DNA of 64,000 bases from Lachnospiraceae bacterium UBA4338 (lineage in GTDB: Bacteria; Bacillota; Clostridia; Lachnospirales; Lachnospiraceae): the NCBI GenBank assembly GCA_002393735.1, contig DGTK01000016.1, positions 33,522 to 97,521 of the forward strand, read 5' to 3'. Of this stretch, positions 1 to 8,559 are shown piece after piece. The notes under the pieces are model-generated. The model worked only from the letters and a program-made list of their open reading frames with translations, was not told the DNA's origin and searched no databases. Position 1 is the stretch's first letter. Each line of letters opens with the position of its first letter. The position numbers and the translations under genes were made by a program.

Positions 1-429
1 ATAGATGGGGAGTGGGTATTCAGCAAAGGTTATGCATACTGCAATGACTGCAAAAAAGATATAGACACTCCGGCTATTGTGTTTAATAAGAAAAAGGGAT
101 GCTGGGAGTTCTATAAGGATATTGTTAAGGAGATAAGGTTTAGTACTTATGGATATTTAAGCGGATATAAAGAGTATGTCATTAAAAGAGATGATGGCAA
201 AATCCCCGCCTATGAGTGGGATCAAATCATGGATAAACTATATTCGAGAATCCATATCCATGAATGGAAAAATAAATATACCGATGAAGAATTAATTATT
301 TTAGATGGTGAGGAGTGGAAGGTTGAATTAATTCTTGATGGCAGAAGAAAAAGAACTTATCGTGGAGAGAATATGTATCCGCCACACTGGAGAATGTTTG
401 TGAAGATATTTAGTGATTTGAAGAAATAA
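1..429 (+). CDS. hypothetical protein, 5' end outside window
   Basis: The reading frame is open from the first base of the window to the TAA at 427-429, so this is the C-terminal 142 codons of a gene that begins upstream. The visible N-terminal part carries a CxxC pair (YCNDC at codons 17-21) that could be half of a zinc knuckle. The rest is rich in charged and aromatic residues with no recognised domain. A GTG at 79 could be called as a start, but no ribosome binding site precedes it and the frame is open further upstream, so a cut gene is more likely. The serpin gene follows 16 bp after the stop, so the two may be co-transcribed. Function unknown. Confidence 0.6.
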   Translation: MDGEWVFSKGYAYCNDCKKDIDTPAIVFNKKKGCWEFYKDIVKEIRFSTYGYLSGYKEYVIKRDDGKIPAYEWDQIMDKLYSRIHIHEWKNKYTDEELIILDGEEWKVELILDGRRKRTYRGENMYPPHWRMFVKIFSDLKK

Positions 430-445
430 AGCGGAGGTGACAATT

Positions 446-1642
446 ATGAGCGATAATTACTATTTATTAGATGATAGAGATATGAATCCTGACATTGATG
501 TTGAAGATATTCTTAAAAACATACCTGTACCAAGCTGGTATGATGGATATTTAAATCTTACTAAAGAAATGTTAAAAATTTCATGTAAAAATAACCAGAA
601 TGGAAATGTGCTTGTATCTCCATTCTCAATGTATATGGTTCTTGGCATGGCACTTGATGCTGCTGATGGCAAAACCCAGAAAGAAATCAAAGGTCTGTTT
701 CAAAAGGGATATTCAATTACGCGTATCAATGAAATTAACCAGATGTTACAAAGAGATTTCTGCAAACAAATGAAGGCTGGCAAAGTTACTTCTTCCAATG
801 CTTTATGTGTTAAGAATGATTATGCTAAATATATCCTTGATAGCTACAAGGAAGTGATTACGAAATACTATGGAGCTGAAATTTTTGAGATAGAAGGAAA
901 CTCTCCTGATCCAATCAATGCCTGGGTAGAAAATAAAACAGATGGCATGATTCCGGAAATAATGGATGAGATTTTAGATGACTGGAAATTAAGCCTTTTA
1001 AATGCGGTTTCGTTTAATGCTAAATGGAGGGTTCCATATGACGAAGATAATATTATTGTTGAAGAAGAAGTTTTCAATAATATCGATGGAACTGAATCGG
1101 AAGTTACAATGCTGGAAAGTGTCGAATATGAATATTTAGAGGATAAGGATTTTACCGGTTTTGCAAAGCCGTATAAGTGTGATAAATATGAACTTATGTG
1201 CCTTCTTCCCAAAAAAAATAAGCCTATAAACAGCAAAATGCTTGATGAAATAGATTTTGCATCATACTATAAGAGTCTTGAAGTATGTTATGAAGTATAT
1301 GCATCCATGCCAGAATTTGAGTGTATGTCCGATGTTAAATTAAAAGACATGTGTGAAGAAATGGGTATGAAAACTCTATTCACACCAAAAGCAAATCTTG
1401 GAAATATGTCAGCAGAAAATCCTAACCCATTTATGGTAGATTCGATTATTCAAAAGGCATACATAAAAGTTGACCGTGCTGGCACCAAAGCAGCTGCTGT
1501 TACTATGATTGATTGTGTAGACGGATGCGCAGACGATAATGATATGCAAAGATACGTTACCCTTAACAGACCTTTTATCTATGCTATTATGAATAAGCAG
1601 TATGGTCTGCCGATTATGGTGGGTGTAGTAAATAAATTATGA
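446..1642 (+). CDS. serpin family protease inhibitor
   Basis: A 398-residue serpin, a suicide inhibitor that traps serine or cysteine proteases by inserting its cleaved reactive loop into a beta-sheet. The N-terminal helix region contains NVLVSPFSMYMVLGMA, typical of serpins. The hinge reads AGTKAAAVT near residue 346 (small residues from P14 to P10, as in inhibitory members), and the family signature LNRPFIYAI is near residue 373. Counting from the hinge, the scissile region falls in DCVDGCAD, with two cysteines close to P1. No signal peptide or membrane segment is visible, so the protein is probably cytoplasmic. ATG 446 is chosen over GTG 437 because GGAGG at 433-437 lies 8 nt upstream of it. 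Length matches the family. The target protease is unknown. Confidence 0.9.
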   Translation: MSDNYYLLDDRDMNPDIDVEDILKNIPVPSWYDGYLNLTKEMLKISCKNNQNGNVLVSPFSMYMVLGMALDAADGKTQKEIKGLFQKGYSITRINEINQMLQRDFCKQMKAGKVTSSNALCVKNDYAKYILDSYKEVITKYYGAEIFEIEGNSPDPINAWVENKTDGMIPEIMDEILDDWKLSLLNAVSFNAKWRVPYDEDNIIVEEEVFNNIDGTESEVTMLESVEYEYLEDKDFTGFAKPYKCDKYELMCLLPKKNKPINSKMLDEIDFASYYKSLEVCYEVYASMPEFECMSDVKLKDMCEEMGMKTLFTPKANLGNMSAENPNPFMVDSIIQKAYIKVDRAGTKAAAVTMIDCVDGCADDNDMQRYVTLNRPFIYAIMNKQYGLPIMVGVVNKL

Positions 1643-1778
1643 TAAAAATATAATTTGTATGTTAGAGATAAAAAGTATATAAAATCTTTGATATTTCGTG
1701 AAAAAAACAAAGCCATTGTAGTATAATTATATGGGGAGATTGGGTTATGGAAATGCATCTTATAAAATGTTGACAATT

Positions 1779-1814
1779 AAAAGCATAGGACCGGAAGTTC
1801 CTATGCTTTTTCTG
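1779..1814 (+). terminator. rho-independent terminator
   Basis: Inverted repeat AAAGCATAGGA / TCCTATGCTTT with an 8-nt loop followed by T residues. It lies about 140 bp after the serpin gene and just before the DUF2075 gene, so it separates the two transcription units. Confidence 0.75.
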
Positions 1815-1848
1815 GTTAAATGAAAGATAAAGAGGAAAACATAAATTT

Positions 1849-3993
1849 ATGAAAACAGGCGAGCGTTGTTTGTATAAAAACAATTTTGAAAACTTTATAA
1901 AAGAAGATAATATGTCGATATTCGGAACTATTAGCAGTAACTTCCATGGTGAAAATCCGTCTACATCAAGAAATGCCTGGGAAGGTGAAATTGAGGTGAT
2001 GAAAGATGTATTATCTCAGTTTACAGATAAGAACGGTGAGATTGTTTTTGAATATGAAATTCCAAGACTTGGTAAACGAATCGATGTTGTTCTTTTATAT
2101 AAAGGAATCGTATTTTGCATAGAGTTTAAAGTTGGAGAAAAGCATAAACTTGAAACAAACGTTGATCAGGTTTTGGACTATGCTCTTGATTTGAATAATT
2201 TTCATAAACTAAGTGAAAATAAGGTTATCGCACCGATACTTGTTCCGACAGAGTATGGTGAAAAATCAAGTGAAGTTTTCAAATCGCCATACAGTGATAA
2301 TGTTATAAATCCTCTTATTGCTGGAAAAAATGGATTATATGATGTAATTTGCATGGTTCTAGATGCATATCCTAATGAAACTCCTATTGATAGTAATTGG
2401 GTTATCAGTCATTACGCTCCGACTCCAACAATTATTGAAGCCGCAAAAACGTTATATGTAAATCATACTGTTGAAGATATAACAAGACATGAGGCAGATG
2501 AAGTATATACTGATAAAACAATAAAATATATTCTTGATGTTATTAAAGATAGTAAAGAAAATGGCAAGAAAAGTATATGTTTTGTAACAGGTGTTCCTGG
2601 TGCAGGAAAAACATTGGTAGGCCTGGAAGTTGCTATAAAACAAACTTATCAAGATAACGAAGAACCAGTGAAAGATGAAGGAGCGGTATATTTGTCTGGT
2701 AATGGACCATTGGTTGCAGTATTAACAGAAGCGCTGGCTCAAGATAATGTAAAAAAGTGCGAGGAATTATATAAAAAGAAAAAAATTACTGATGCTAGAC
2801 GTGAAGTAAGCAAATCCATTCAAATGATTCATAGATATCGAGATAACATGCTTAAAAAAATAAAAAATCCAGTAGAGAATGGCAAACTTGAAATAGACCC
2901 AGAGAAGGCTATGAAACTTGAAAGCGCTGGATATGGCGAAGTTGAACATGTTGCAATTTTTGATGAGGCTCAGAGGTCCTGGACTCATAAACGTTTGGCT
3001 GATTATCTTAAAAGAGGGGGAACATATGGTAATAAGTTGAAAGTTCCTAATTTCCCGATGTCCGAAGCTGCTTTCCTAATATGGTCATTAGATCAAAGAG
3101 AAGATTGGGCAACCATAGTGTGTCTTGTTGGAGGAGGTCAGGAGATTAATACTGGTGAGGCAGGAATATCTGAATGGATATATGCTCTTAACACGATGTT
3201 TTCGCACTGGGAAGTTCATATTTCCTCAAAATTAACAGATGCAGAGTATGCTGAAGGTAGAGTTAACGAACTATTAAAGGATAATAATAAAGCGATTTAT
3301 AATGACGACTTGCATCTTGCTGTGTCGCTTAGATCTTTTAGAGCTGAAAAACTGTCGGCATTTGTTCACGCTTTGCTTACTTTTGATAAAAAAGCATATG
3401 ATATTTATGCAGAAATTAAAGATAAATATCCAATTTATTTGACAAGAGATATGGATAAAGCGAGAACATGGCTTCGAGAAAAAGTAGGAGACTCATCTAT
3501 GAGGTCTGGTGTTCTTGTTACTAAGGAGTCGGCAAGATTCAAACCACTAGCAACTCATATTTTGCCATCTGGGGATGATAATGCAGTACACTGGTTCCTT
3601 GATGATAAGGATAATACCAGGTCATCAAATTTTCTAGAAGATGCAGCAACGGAGATTCAGGTTCAAGGACTCGAGCTTGATTATACATGTCTTCTCTGGG
3701 ATGCCGACATGAGATATGAGAATGGTACTTGGCACTTCTATCGGTTTAATGGCCAGACAAAGTGGGTTGAACAATCTAAAGAGTCAGAAACACAAGTAGA
3801 ACTTCGTAAATATATGCTGAATGCATATCGTGTGCTGTTGACACGTGCACGAGCAGGTATGGTTATATGTATACCTGAGGGAAACAATAATAAAACGCCG
3901 GCTGGTTTCTGGGAAGATAAAACACGTTTGCCTGAATATTATGATGGTACATATAATTATCTCAAAAGTCTAGGTATTGAAGAACTTATTTAA
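1849..3993 (+). CDS. DUF2075 (Schlafen-like) ATPase/helicase with N-terminal nuclease-like domain
   Basis: A 714-residue P-loop NTPase. Residues 65-97 look like a PD-(D/E)XK nuclease core: D79 in KRIDVVL, then E92-F-K94 after a hydrophobic strand. The DUF2075/Schlafen group 3 helicase-like domain follows, with Walker A GVPGAGKT (248-255) and Walker B FDEAQR (371-376). The C-terminal part has YRVLLTRARAGMVI, typical of superfamily 1 motif VI. Family members are often annotated as DNA/RNA helicases and occur in defence islands, but no substrate is known for this one. ATG 1849 is preceded by a modest GAGGAAA; ATG 1912 is an alternative start. A Nudix gene follows after 25 bp and is likely co-transcribed. 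A defence role is inferred from context only. Confidence 0.8.
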   Translation: MKTGERCLYKNNFENFIKEDNMSIFGTISSNFHGENPSTSRNAWEGEIEVMKDVLSQFTDKNGEIVFEYEIPRLGKRIDVVLLYKGIVFCIEFKVGEKHKLETNVDQVLDYALDLNNFHKLSENKVIAPILVPTEYGEKSSEVFKSPYSDNVINPLIAGKNGLYDVICMVLDAYPNETPIDSNWVISHYAPTPTIIEAAKTLYVNHTVEDITRHEADEVYTDKTIKYILDVIKDSKENGKKSICFVTGVPGAGKTLVGLEVAIKQTYQDNEEPVKDEGAVYLSGNGPLVAVLTEALAQDNVKKCEELYKKKKITDARREVSKSIQMIHRYRDNMLKKIKNPVENGKLEIDPEKAMKLESAGYGEVEHVAIFDEAQRSWTHKRLADYLKRGGTYGNKLKVPNFPMSEAAFLIWSLDQREDWATIVCLVGGGQEINTGEAGISEWIYALNTMFSHWEVHISSKLTDAEYAEGRVNELLKDNNKAIYNDDLHLAVSLRSFRAEKLSAFVHALLTFDKKAYDIYAEIKDKYPIYLTRDMDKARTWLREKVGDSSMRSGVLVTKESARFKPLATHILPSGDDNAVHWFLDDKDNTRSSNFLEDAATEIQVQGLELDYTCLLWDADMRYENGTWHFYRFNGQTKWVEQSKESETQVELRKYMLNAYRVLLTRARAGMVICIPEGNNNKTPAGFWEDKTRLPEYYDGTYNYLKSLGIEELI

Positions 3994-4018
3994 TTTATAG
4001 AATCTAGAGAGGTGTTAT

Positions 4019-4417
4019 ATGAAAACAGTAAGAGTTGTGGCTGCAGTTATATGTGACTCATTAGATAATAAATCTAAAGTGTTTGCAACTGCGCGTGGAC
4101 ATGGTGAATATAAAGGGAAGTGGGAATTTCCAGGTGGGAAAATAGAAGAAGGCGAAACCCCACAAGGGGCACTCAAGAGAGAAATAAAAGAGGAGCTAAA
4201 CGTTCTGATTGATGTAAGCGAGTTAATTGATACAATAGAGTATGATTATCCGGATTTCCATTTATCTATGAATTGCTATTGGTGTGAGATCAAATCTGGA
4301 ACAATTGAATTAATAGAAGCAGAAAGCGCCAAGTGGCTGACTAAAGAAGAACTATATTTGGTTGACTGGTTGCCTGCAGATATAATATTAATAGATAAAA
4401 TTAGAGATAAGATATGA
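4019..4417 (+). CDS. Nudix hydrolase, MutT-like (deoxy)nucleoside triphosphate pyrophosphohydrolase
   Basis: A 132-residue Nudix protein. The Nudix box spans residues 40-62, with GKIEEGE and REIKEEL giving the metal-binding glutamates. FPGG before the box and a late KWLTKEEL segment resemble MutT/CTP pyrophosphohydrolase members that clean oxidised or modified nucleotides. It starts 25 bp after the DUF2075 gene, behind AGAGGTG, and ends at a strong terminator, so the two genes form a short operon. Whether it serves housekeeping sanitation or the neighbouring ATPase cannot be decided from sequence. Confidence 0.88.
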   Translation: MKTVRVVAAVICDSLDNKSKVFATARGHGEYKGKWEFPGGKIEEGETPQGALKREIKEELNVLIDVSELIDTIEYDYPDFHLSMNCYWCEIKSGTIELIEAESAKWLTKEELYLVDWLPADIILIDKIRDKI

Positions 4418-4452
4418 AAGAAAAGACCAGGCGTTGCCTGGTTTTTTCTTTC
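4416..4452 (+). terminator. rho-independent terminator
   Basis: ACCAGGC / GCCTGGT stem with a GTT loop, extended outwards by A-rich and T-rich flanks (GAAAGAAAA against TTTTTTCTTTC). It could work in both directions. It closes the DUF2075-Nudix unit immediately before the DdmDE-like operon promoter. Confidence 0.85.
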
Positions 4453-4465
4453 ATAATAGAAAAAG

Positions 4466-4520
4466 TTGACAAATATCCGTAAACTTGGTAAAATTCAAAT
4501 AATCTGTAAACTTGGTAAAA
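4466..4520 (+). promoter_or_regulatory. promoter with two 15-bp direct repeats, probable XRE operator
   Basis: TTGACA at 4466-4471 and TAAAAT at 4489-4494 are separated by 17 bp. The 15-mer GTAAACTTGGTAAAA occurs at 4479-4493, covering the spacer and most of the -10, and again at 4506-4520, just downstream of the probable start site; the two copies are 27 bp apart. Each copy also contains GTAAA twice. The position is what one expects for an autoregulatory operator of the XRE protein encoded second in the operon. AAGGAG follows 8 bp before the ATG at 4534. Confidence 0.7.
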
Positions 4521-4533
4521 AAGGAGATTTAAC

Positions 4534-4851
4534 ATGACTAATGAAGAAATATTAAAAGCAGCACAAAGCGAAAAAAGGAGTAACGGAGAATATGAAAGTA
4601 AGATACAGTCCAGAGCTGATCTGCTAGCTAATCTAGTAGCACTTATACTTGTCGGAATAATGTTTTTTGTAGAGTATTTACTATTTAGAAAAGTTGATTA
4701 TGGCAAAGCAACTATTATCTTTGTTATTTCATTTGTATCAGATTTATACGCAGGTATCAAACTTAATAATAAGAGAAAGATAGTAGTTGGATTAATAATG
4801 ATGGTTCCATTTTTGATATCGTTAACTTTATATATAGGAGCACTTTTTTAA
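4534..4851 (+). CDS. small membrane protein, DUF6442-like
   Basis: A 105-residue protein with a charged N-terminus (about 30 residues) followed by hydrophobic segments near 33-52, 60-75 and 84-105. The layout resembles DUF6442 proteins, which in Firmicutes are usually encoded next to a small XRE regulator, as here. Its stop codon overlaps the ATG of the regulator (TAATG). It is the first gene of the transcript that continues into the DdmD- and DdmE-like genes, so it may be a membrane partner of the regulator or sensor of the system. Function unknown. Confidence 0.7.
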   Translation: MTNEEILKAAQSEKRSNGEYESKIQSRADLLANLVALILVGIMFFVEYLLFRKVDYGKATIIFVISFVSDLYAGIKLNNKRKIVVGLIMMVPFLISLTLYIGALF

Positions 4852-5072
4852 TGAATTCACATTTACAACTTAAAAATAGAATAAAAGAACTAAGAAAGAA
4901 GAAAGGATATTCACAGTCAAAACTTGCCGAATTGTCTGGTACAACTCAAAATACAATTAGTTCACTGGAAACAGGACAATATTCACCATCTGCATACTTA
5001 TCAGGATTAATTTGCATTGCTTTAGATTGTAGTTGGGAAGAGTGTTTTTATTATGAGCTAGATGGAGAATAA
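4851..5072 (+). CDS. XRE-family transcriptional regulator
   Basis: A 73-residue Cro/C1-type helix-turn-helix protein. The HTH occupies residues 8-62, with GYSQSKLAELSGTTQNTISS as helices 2 and 3. There is no effector domain, so it probably acts as a simple dimeric repressor or activator. It overlaps the preceding membrane gene by 1 nt, and the last codons of this gene contain the GGAGA that serves the helicase gene. The paired direct repeats in the operon promoter are its likely binding sites. This is inference from position, not shown. Confidence 0.88.
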   Translation: MNSHLQLKNRIKELRKKKGYSQSKLAELSGTTQNTISSLETGQYSPSAYLSGLICIALDCSWEECFYYELDGE

Positions 5073-5076
5073 GAAA

Positions 5077-8000
5077 ATGTATGACATTATCAAGCAATAT
5101 TCAGAAAATGAAAATGAAAACGGATTACTTCTCGTAGATATGCCTACTGGGTCAGGTAAGACATATTCTGCTATTGATTTTATTTATAAATCTTGTCTTG
5201 GCCCTGCTAATCAAGACAGAAAGTATATTTTTGTTACGACTTTGAAGAAGAATCTTCCATACGCAGATTTAATGAAAAAATTTGAATTAGATGGTCACAT
5301 AGAATTATTTAAGGAAAAAGTTTTAGTAATTGATTCTAATATGGATAGCGTCATTAACGGATGGTCTTCAGAAGTTGAAAAATCCATTCCGTATGAAATT
5401 AAAAAGACGGATGAATATAAAGTATTTGAATCAAATCTTAATTTTGTAAAGAAACAGAGAGAAGAAAAGAGTTCTGTACTTCGTGAATTTTTATCAGATA
5501 TTGAATCCAATTTGAGAGAAAAATCTGAACCGAAGTTTCGAAGAATGATTTCTGAATTGCTTGGAAAAGAATATACGACAGTTGAAAAGAAAATAATGGC
5601 GATTAAGACCAATTCAAAGTGGCAATGGATTGGTAAATTATATCCTGCGGTTTTCACAAAGGATCGTCAGATTCTGTTTATGAGTATGGATAAATTCTTA
5701 AGCAGAAATACAACAATTGTTGAGCCTTCATATATGTTTTACAACTCGGACGTGATCAAAAATGCTGTTATTTTCATCGATGAATTTGACGCAACAAAAG
5801 ATACAATTCTTAAAAACATCATTGAAAATGGACTCAGAGACAGGGTAAATTATGTCGAACTGTTTAAAGATATTTATTCTGCACTACAAACAGATTCCTT
5901 CCCTAGAATTTTGACTACTCCTTCAAAAGAAAGACAGGAAGGAAAGTATAAATCACAGTCATTGGAATCAGTAATTGATGGAATTAGAGATAAGGCAGAT
6001 TACATATACTCGTTCTATAACCTTAGATACAAACACAGAACTTCCGGAGACCTTGCAGATGATTATAAGAATTATCTTTTCCAGGATCATCAGTTTCACG
6101 CGATTTTAAATGCTAACAATTCTTATATCACGATGTTCAGTGATGAGGAACAGCGTATTAATACGATTGGATTTTCTCCGAATAAACCTAACCGTGACAG
6201 TAATGCCATTCAGACTATGTTAGGACAACTGAGAGGCTTTATAGCTTACTTCCAGGGCGCAGTTAATATTCTGTCAATTAATTATATGCAACTGAAGAAT
6301 GAAAACAGGATAGACGGTGAAGATGTCTTTACTATGGAAGCAGCAATCCGCTCTGTGTTGGATTTATTTAGATTAAATGACTATAGCATTGATTATTTGA
6401 CAGGGCAGATTATGATGTCGGCACATAAGGTTAAAGGAGATATTGAACCGGCAGATTTTGATTTGTCTTTTTATGAAAATGGTTTCCGTTATTATGCTTT
6501 TGAGAATAACACTGAGCACGATATGCAGTCACAGATAATGATGTTTTCATTCCAAACAACCCCGGAAAAAATTCTAATGCGTTTTTGTGAGAAGGCAAAA
6601 GTGATAGGCATTTCTGCAACGGCGACTGTCCCTTCTGTGATTGGGAATTATGATATAGATTATTTGAAAAATAAGATGCAGAAGGTTTATGTCGAATTAA
6701 CTGACGATGAAAGGAATCGACTTTCTGAATCATTTAACGAGCAACAAAAAGGTTATGAAAATATAAATATCCATACGGAACTTTTAGGCAACTGCGATGA
6801 GTATTCTTGGAAATCTTGGTCAAGCATTTTTAGAACTGATGAAATTTCAAAGAAGATTTACGAGAGAATACAAAGATTGTTTGGTGAGGGAGAAGATAAG
6901 ACTGATTATTTTAAGAAAAGATATCTTCGTATTGCTCAGGCATTTAAACAATTTGCTCAACATGATGATATATATTCGTTTCTCTGTGTGCTGAATAAGC
7001 ATCCGAAGTCAAAAGATCGTTATCTTGATAAAGAGGTTTTGTTTGAAATATTTGACTATGTTGCCAGAGAAAAGGGTTGGAACGGATATGATAACCAAAA
7101 TATGATTGTATTCCTGGATGGATCAGAATATGAGGATAAGAAAAATAATCTTATTGAAAGGTTGTCTCGTGGAGAAAAACTATTTGTTATTTCTGTTTAT
7201 CAGACAATCGGTGCAGGACAGAATCTTCAATATCCGGTGCCAGATTTTTTGAAAGGTAGTATTGTTAAGATAAATGATCGTGAGCTAAAAGATGAAAAAG
7301 ACTTTGATGCTATCTATCTTGATAAGCCTACAAATTTAATTGTTCCGTTAAGTGAAAATATGGAAGAATCAGAATTTGTAAAATATCTTTTTCAAATGGA
7401 ATTTTTGCAGGAGAGTTCTGAAATATCAGCTCGCGATGCAGTTAAGAATATTCGAAAAGCGTTTAAAACTCTGATGACGGCTCATAAGAATGAAGAGGCC
7501 TACGCAAATATTTATAAAAAGAAAAGTGTTGTACTACTAAGTACAAGATATATTATTCAGGCCATAGGAAGAATTTGTCGTACTAATCAGAAGAACAAAA
7601 ATATCTATATATTTGCAGATGATAGTATTGCTGAAAATATAGATGTATCTGTATTAGACGGCAGAATATATAATCCTGAATTTGTTGCCCTTGTTGATAA
7701 GATTCGAGAGCACGGAACGAAAGAGCCGGAGACCATGTCGCTTGAAGATAAAGCATCTTTGATCTCAGTTCGAGTTAACAAAGAGATTAAGAATATGCTT
7801 AACAATGACTGGACGGAAGCAAAGGTTAATAAGTGGAAAGAACTTAGAAATCTTGTTTTGAAGTATCCGACTGCGTCTGAAAAAGATGCTGCCAGAAACT
7901 TCATATTCAAGAATTTTTACATAAAATTACTTGAGAAAAACAATCAGTATTATTATTCCCAAGAGGAAGATTATAATAATGTTTCTGTATCATTCTCAAT

Positions 8001-8559
8001 GGATAGAGAACATACGAAGAAAGTATCACAAGAAGGGACTAAGATAAATGATATGCTTCGCATTCCTGGTGTAAAGGAATTGTTTGAAGAAAACGGATGG
8101 GCTACATCTTTTGAAGCAAATGATTATATTATGTCTCCGCCATTATGGAATAATATATACAAAGGTGCATTAGGTGAGGTAGTAGGAAAGTACCTTTTGG
8201 AAAAACAGTTTGATGTTGGTGTTTCTGAGATTGAAGATCCTGATCTATTTGAGTTATTTGACTATGAAATTAAAGGACGATCAATGTATGTTGACTTTAA
8301 AAACTGGCATGAAGGCATGACAGAAAACAGAAATTCGGCATTGAAGAAGGTTGCTGAAAAGGCAAAGAAGTGTAATAGCAAATGCGTAGCTATTATAAAC
8401 ATTTATGCCGAGAAACGATGGGATGTACAGGAAACAGATATTGATGAAGTGCATATTGTATTAGTTCCTCGTTTAGTGGGTGATGTAAACGGAAATATTA
8501 TGCTCGATAAGAAGGCTGTAGAGGTCCTTAAGAGGTGTTTTGATGAGTACAAGCATTAA
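5077..8559 (+). CDS. ddmD-like: DdmD-like SF2 helicase-nuclease (plasmid defence)
   Basis: A 1160-residue fusion of an SF2 helicase with a C-terminal PD-(D/E)XK nuclease. Walker A is PTGSGKT (residues 23-29), the DExD box is IDEFD (234-238), motif III is SATAT (513-517) and motif VI is QAIGRICR (828-835). The nuclease candidate residues are E1034 in GALGE, D1062, and D1073-F-K1075 in YVDFKNW. Length, domain order and a downstream Argonaute-like partner match Vibrio cholerae DdmD (about 1190 aa), a helicase-nuclease loaded by DdmE onto plasmid DNA. ATG 5077 is preferred over 5062 because GGAGA (5064-5068) is well spaced for it. The match is by architecture and motifs, not a computed alignment. 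A PIWI-RE-associated helicase is the main alternative. Confidence 0.75.
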   Translation: MYDIIKQYSENENENGLLLVDMPTGSGKTYSAIDFIYKSCLGPANQDRKYIFVTTLKKNLPYADLMKKFELDGHIELFKEKVLVIDSNMDSVINGWSSEVEKSIPYEIKKTDEYKVFESNLNFVKKQREEKSSVLREFLSDIESNLREKSEPKFRRMISELLGKEYTTVEKKIMAIKTNSKWQWIGKLYPAVFTKDRQILFMSMDKFLSRNTTIVEPSYMFYNSDVIKNAVIFIDEFDATKDTILKNIIENGLRDRVNYVELFKDIYSALQTDSFPRILTTPSKERQEGKYKSQSLESVIDGIRDKADYIYSFYNLRYKHRTSGDLADDYKNYLFQDHQFHAILNANNSYITMFSDEEQRINTIGFSPNKPNRDSNAIQTMLGQLRGFIAYFQGAVNILSINYMQLKNENRIDGEDVFTMEAAIRSVLDLFRLNDYSIDYLTGQIMMSAHKVKGDIEPADFDLSFYENGFRYYAFENNTEHDMQSQIMMFSFQTTPEKILMRFCEKAKVIGISATATVPSVIGNYDIDYLKNKMQKVYVELTDDERNRLSESFNEQQKGYENINIHTELLGNCDEYSWKSWSSIFRTDEISKKIYERIQRLFGEGEDKTDYFKKRYLRIAQAFKQFAQHDDIYSFLCVLNKHPKSKDRYLDKEVLFEIFDYVAREKGWNGYDNQNMIVFLDGSEYEDKKNNLIERLSRGEKLFVISVYQTIGAGQNLQYPVPDFLKGSIVKINDRELKDEKDFDAIYLDKPTNLIVPLSENMEESEFVKYLFQMEFLQESSEISARDAVKNIRKAFKTLMTAHKNEEAYANIYKKKSVVLLSTRYIIQAIGRICRTNQKNKNIYIFADDSIAENIDVSVLDGRIYNPEFVALVDKIREHGTKEPETMSLEDKASLISVRVNKEIKNMLNNDWTEAKVNKWKELRNLVLKYPTASEKDAARNFIFKNFYIKLLEKNNQYYYSQEEDYNNVSVSFSMDREHTKKVSQEGTKINDMLRIPGVKELFEENGWATSFEANDYIMSPPLWNNIYKGALGEVVGKYLLEKQFDVGVSEIEDPDLFELFDYEIKGRSMYVDFKNWHEGMTENRNSALKKVAEKAKKCNSKCVAIINIYAEKRWDVQETDIDEVHIVLVPRLVGDVNGNIMLDKKAVEVLKRCFDEYKH

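Noticed and set aside
1747..1773. Eight-codon frame before the DUF2075 gene terminator
   Set aside because: Very short, with no conserved meaning; a TATAAT precedes it but no matching -35 was found.
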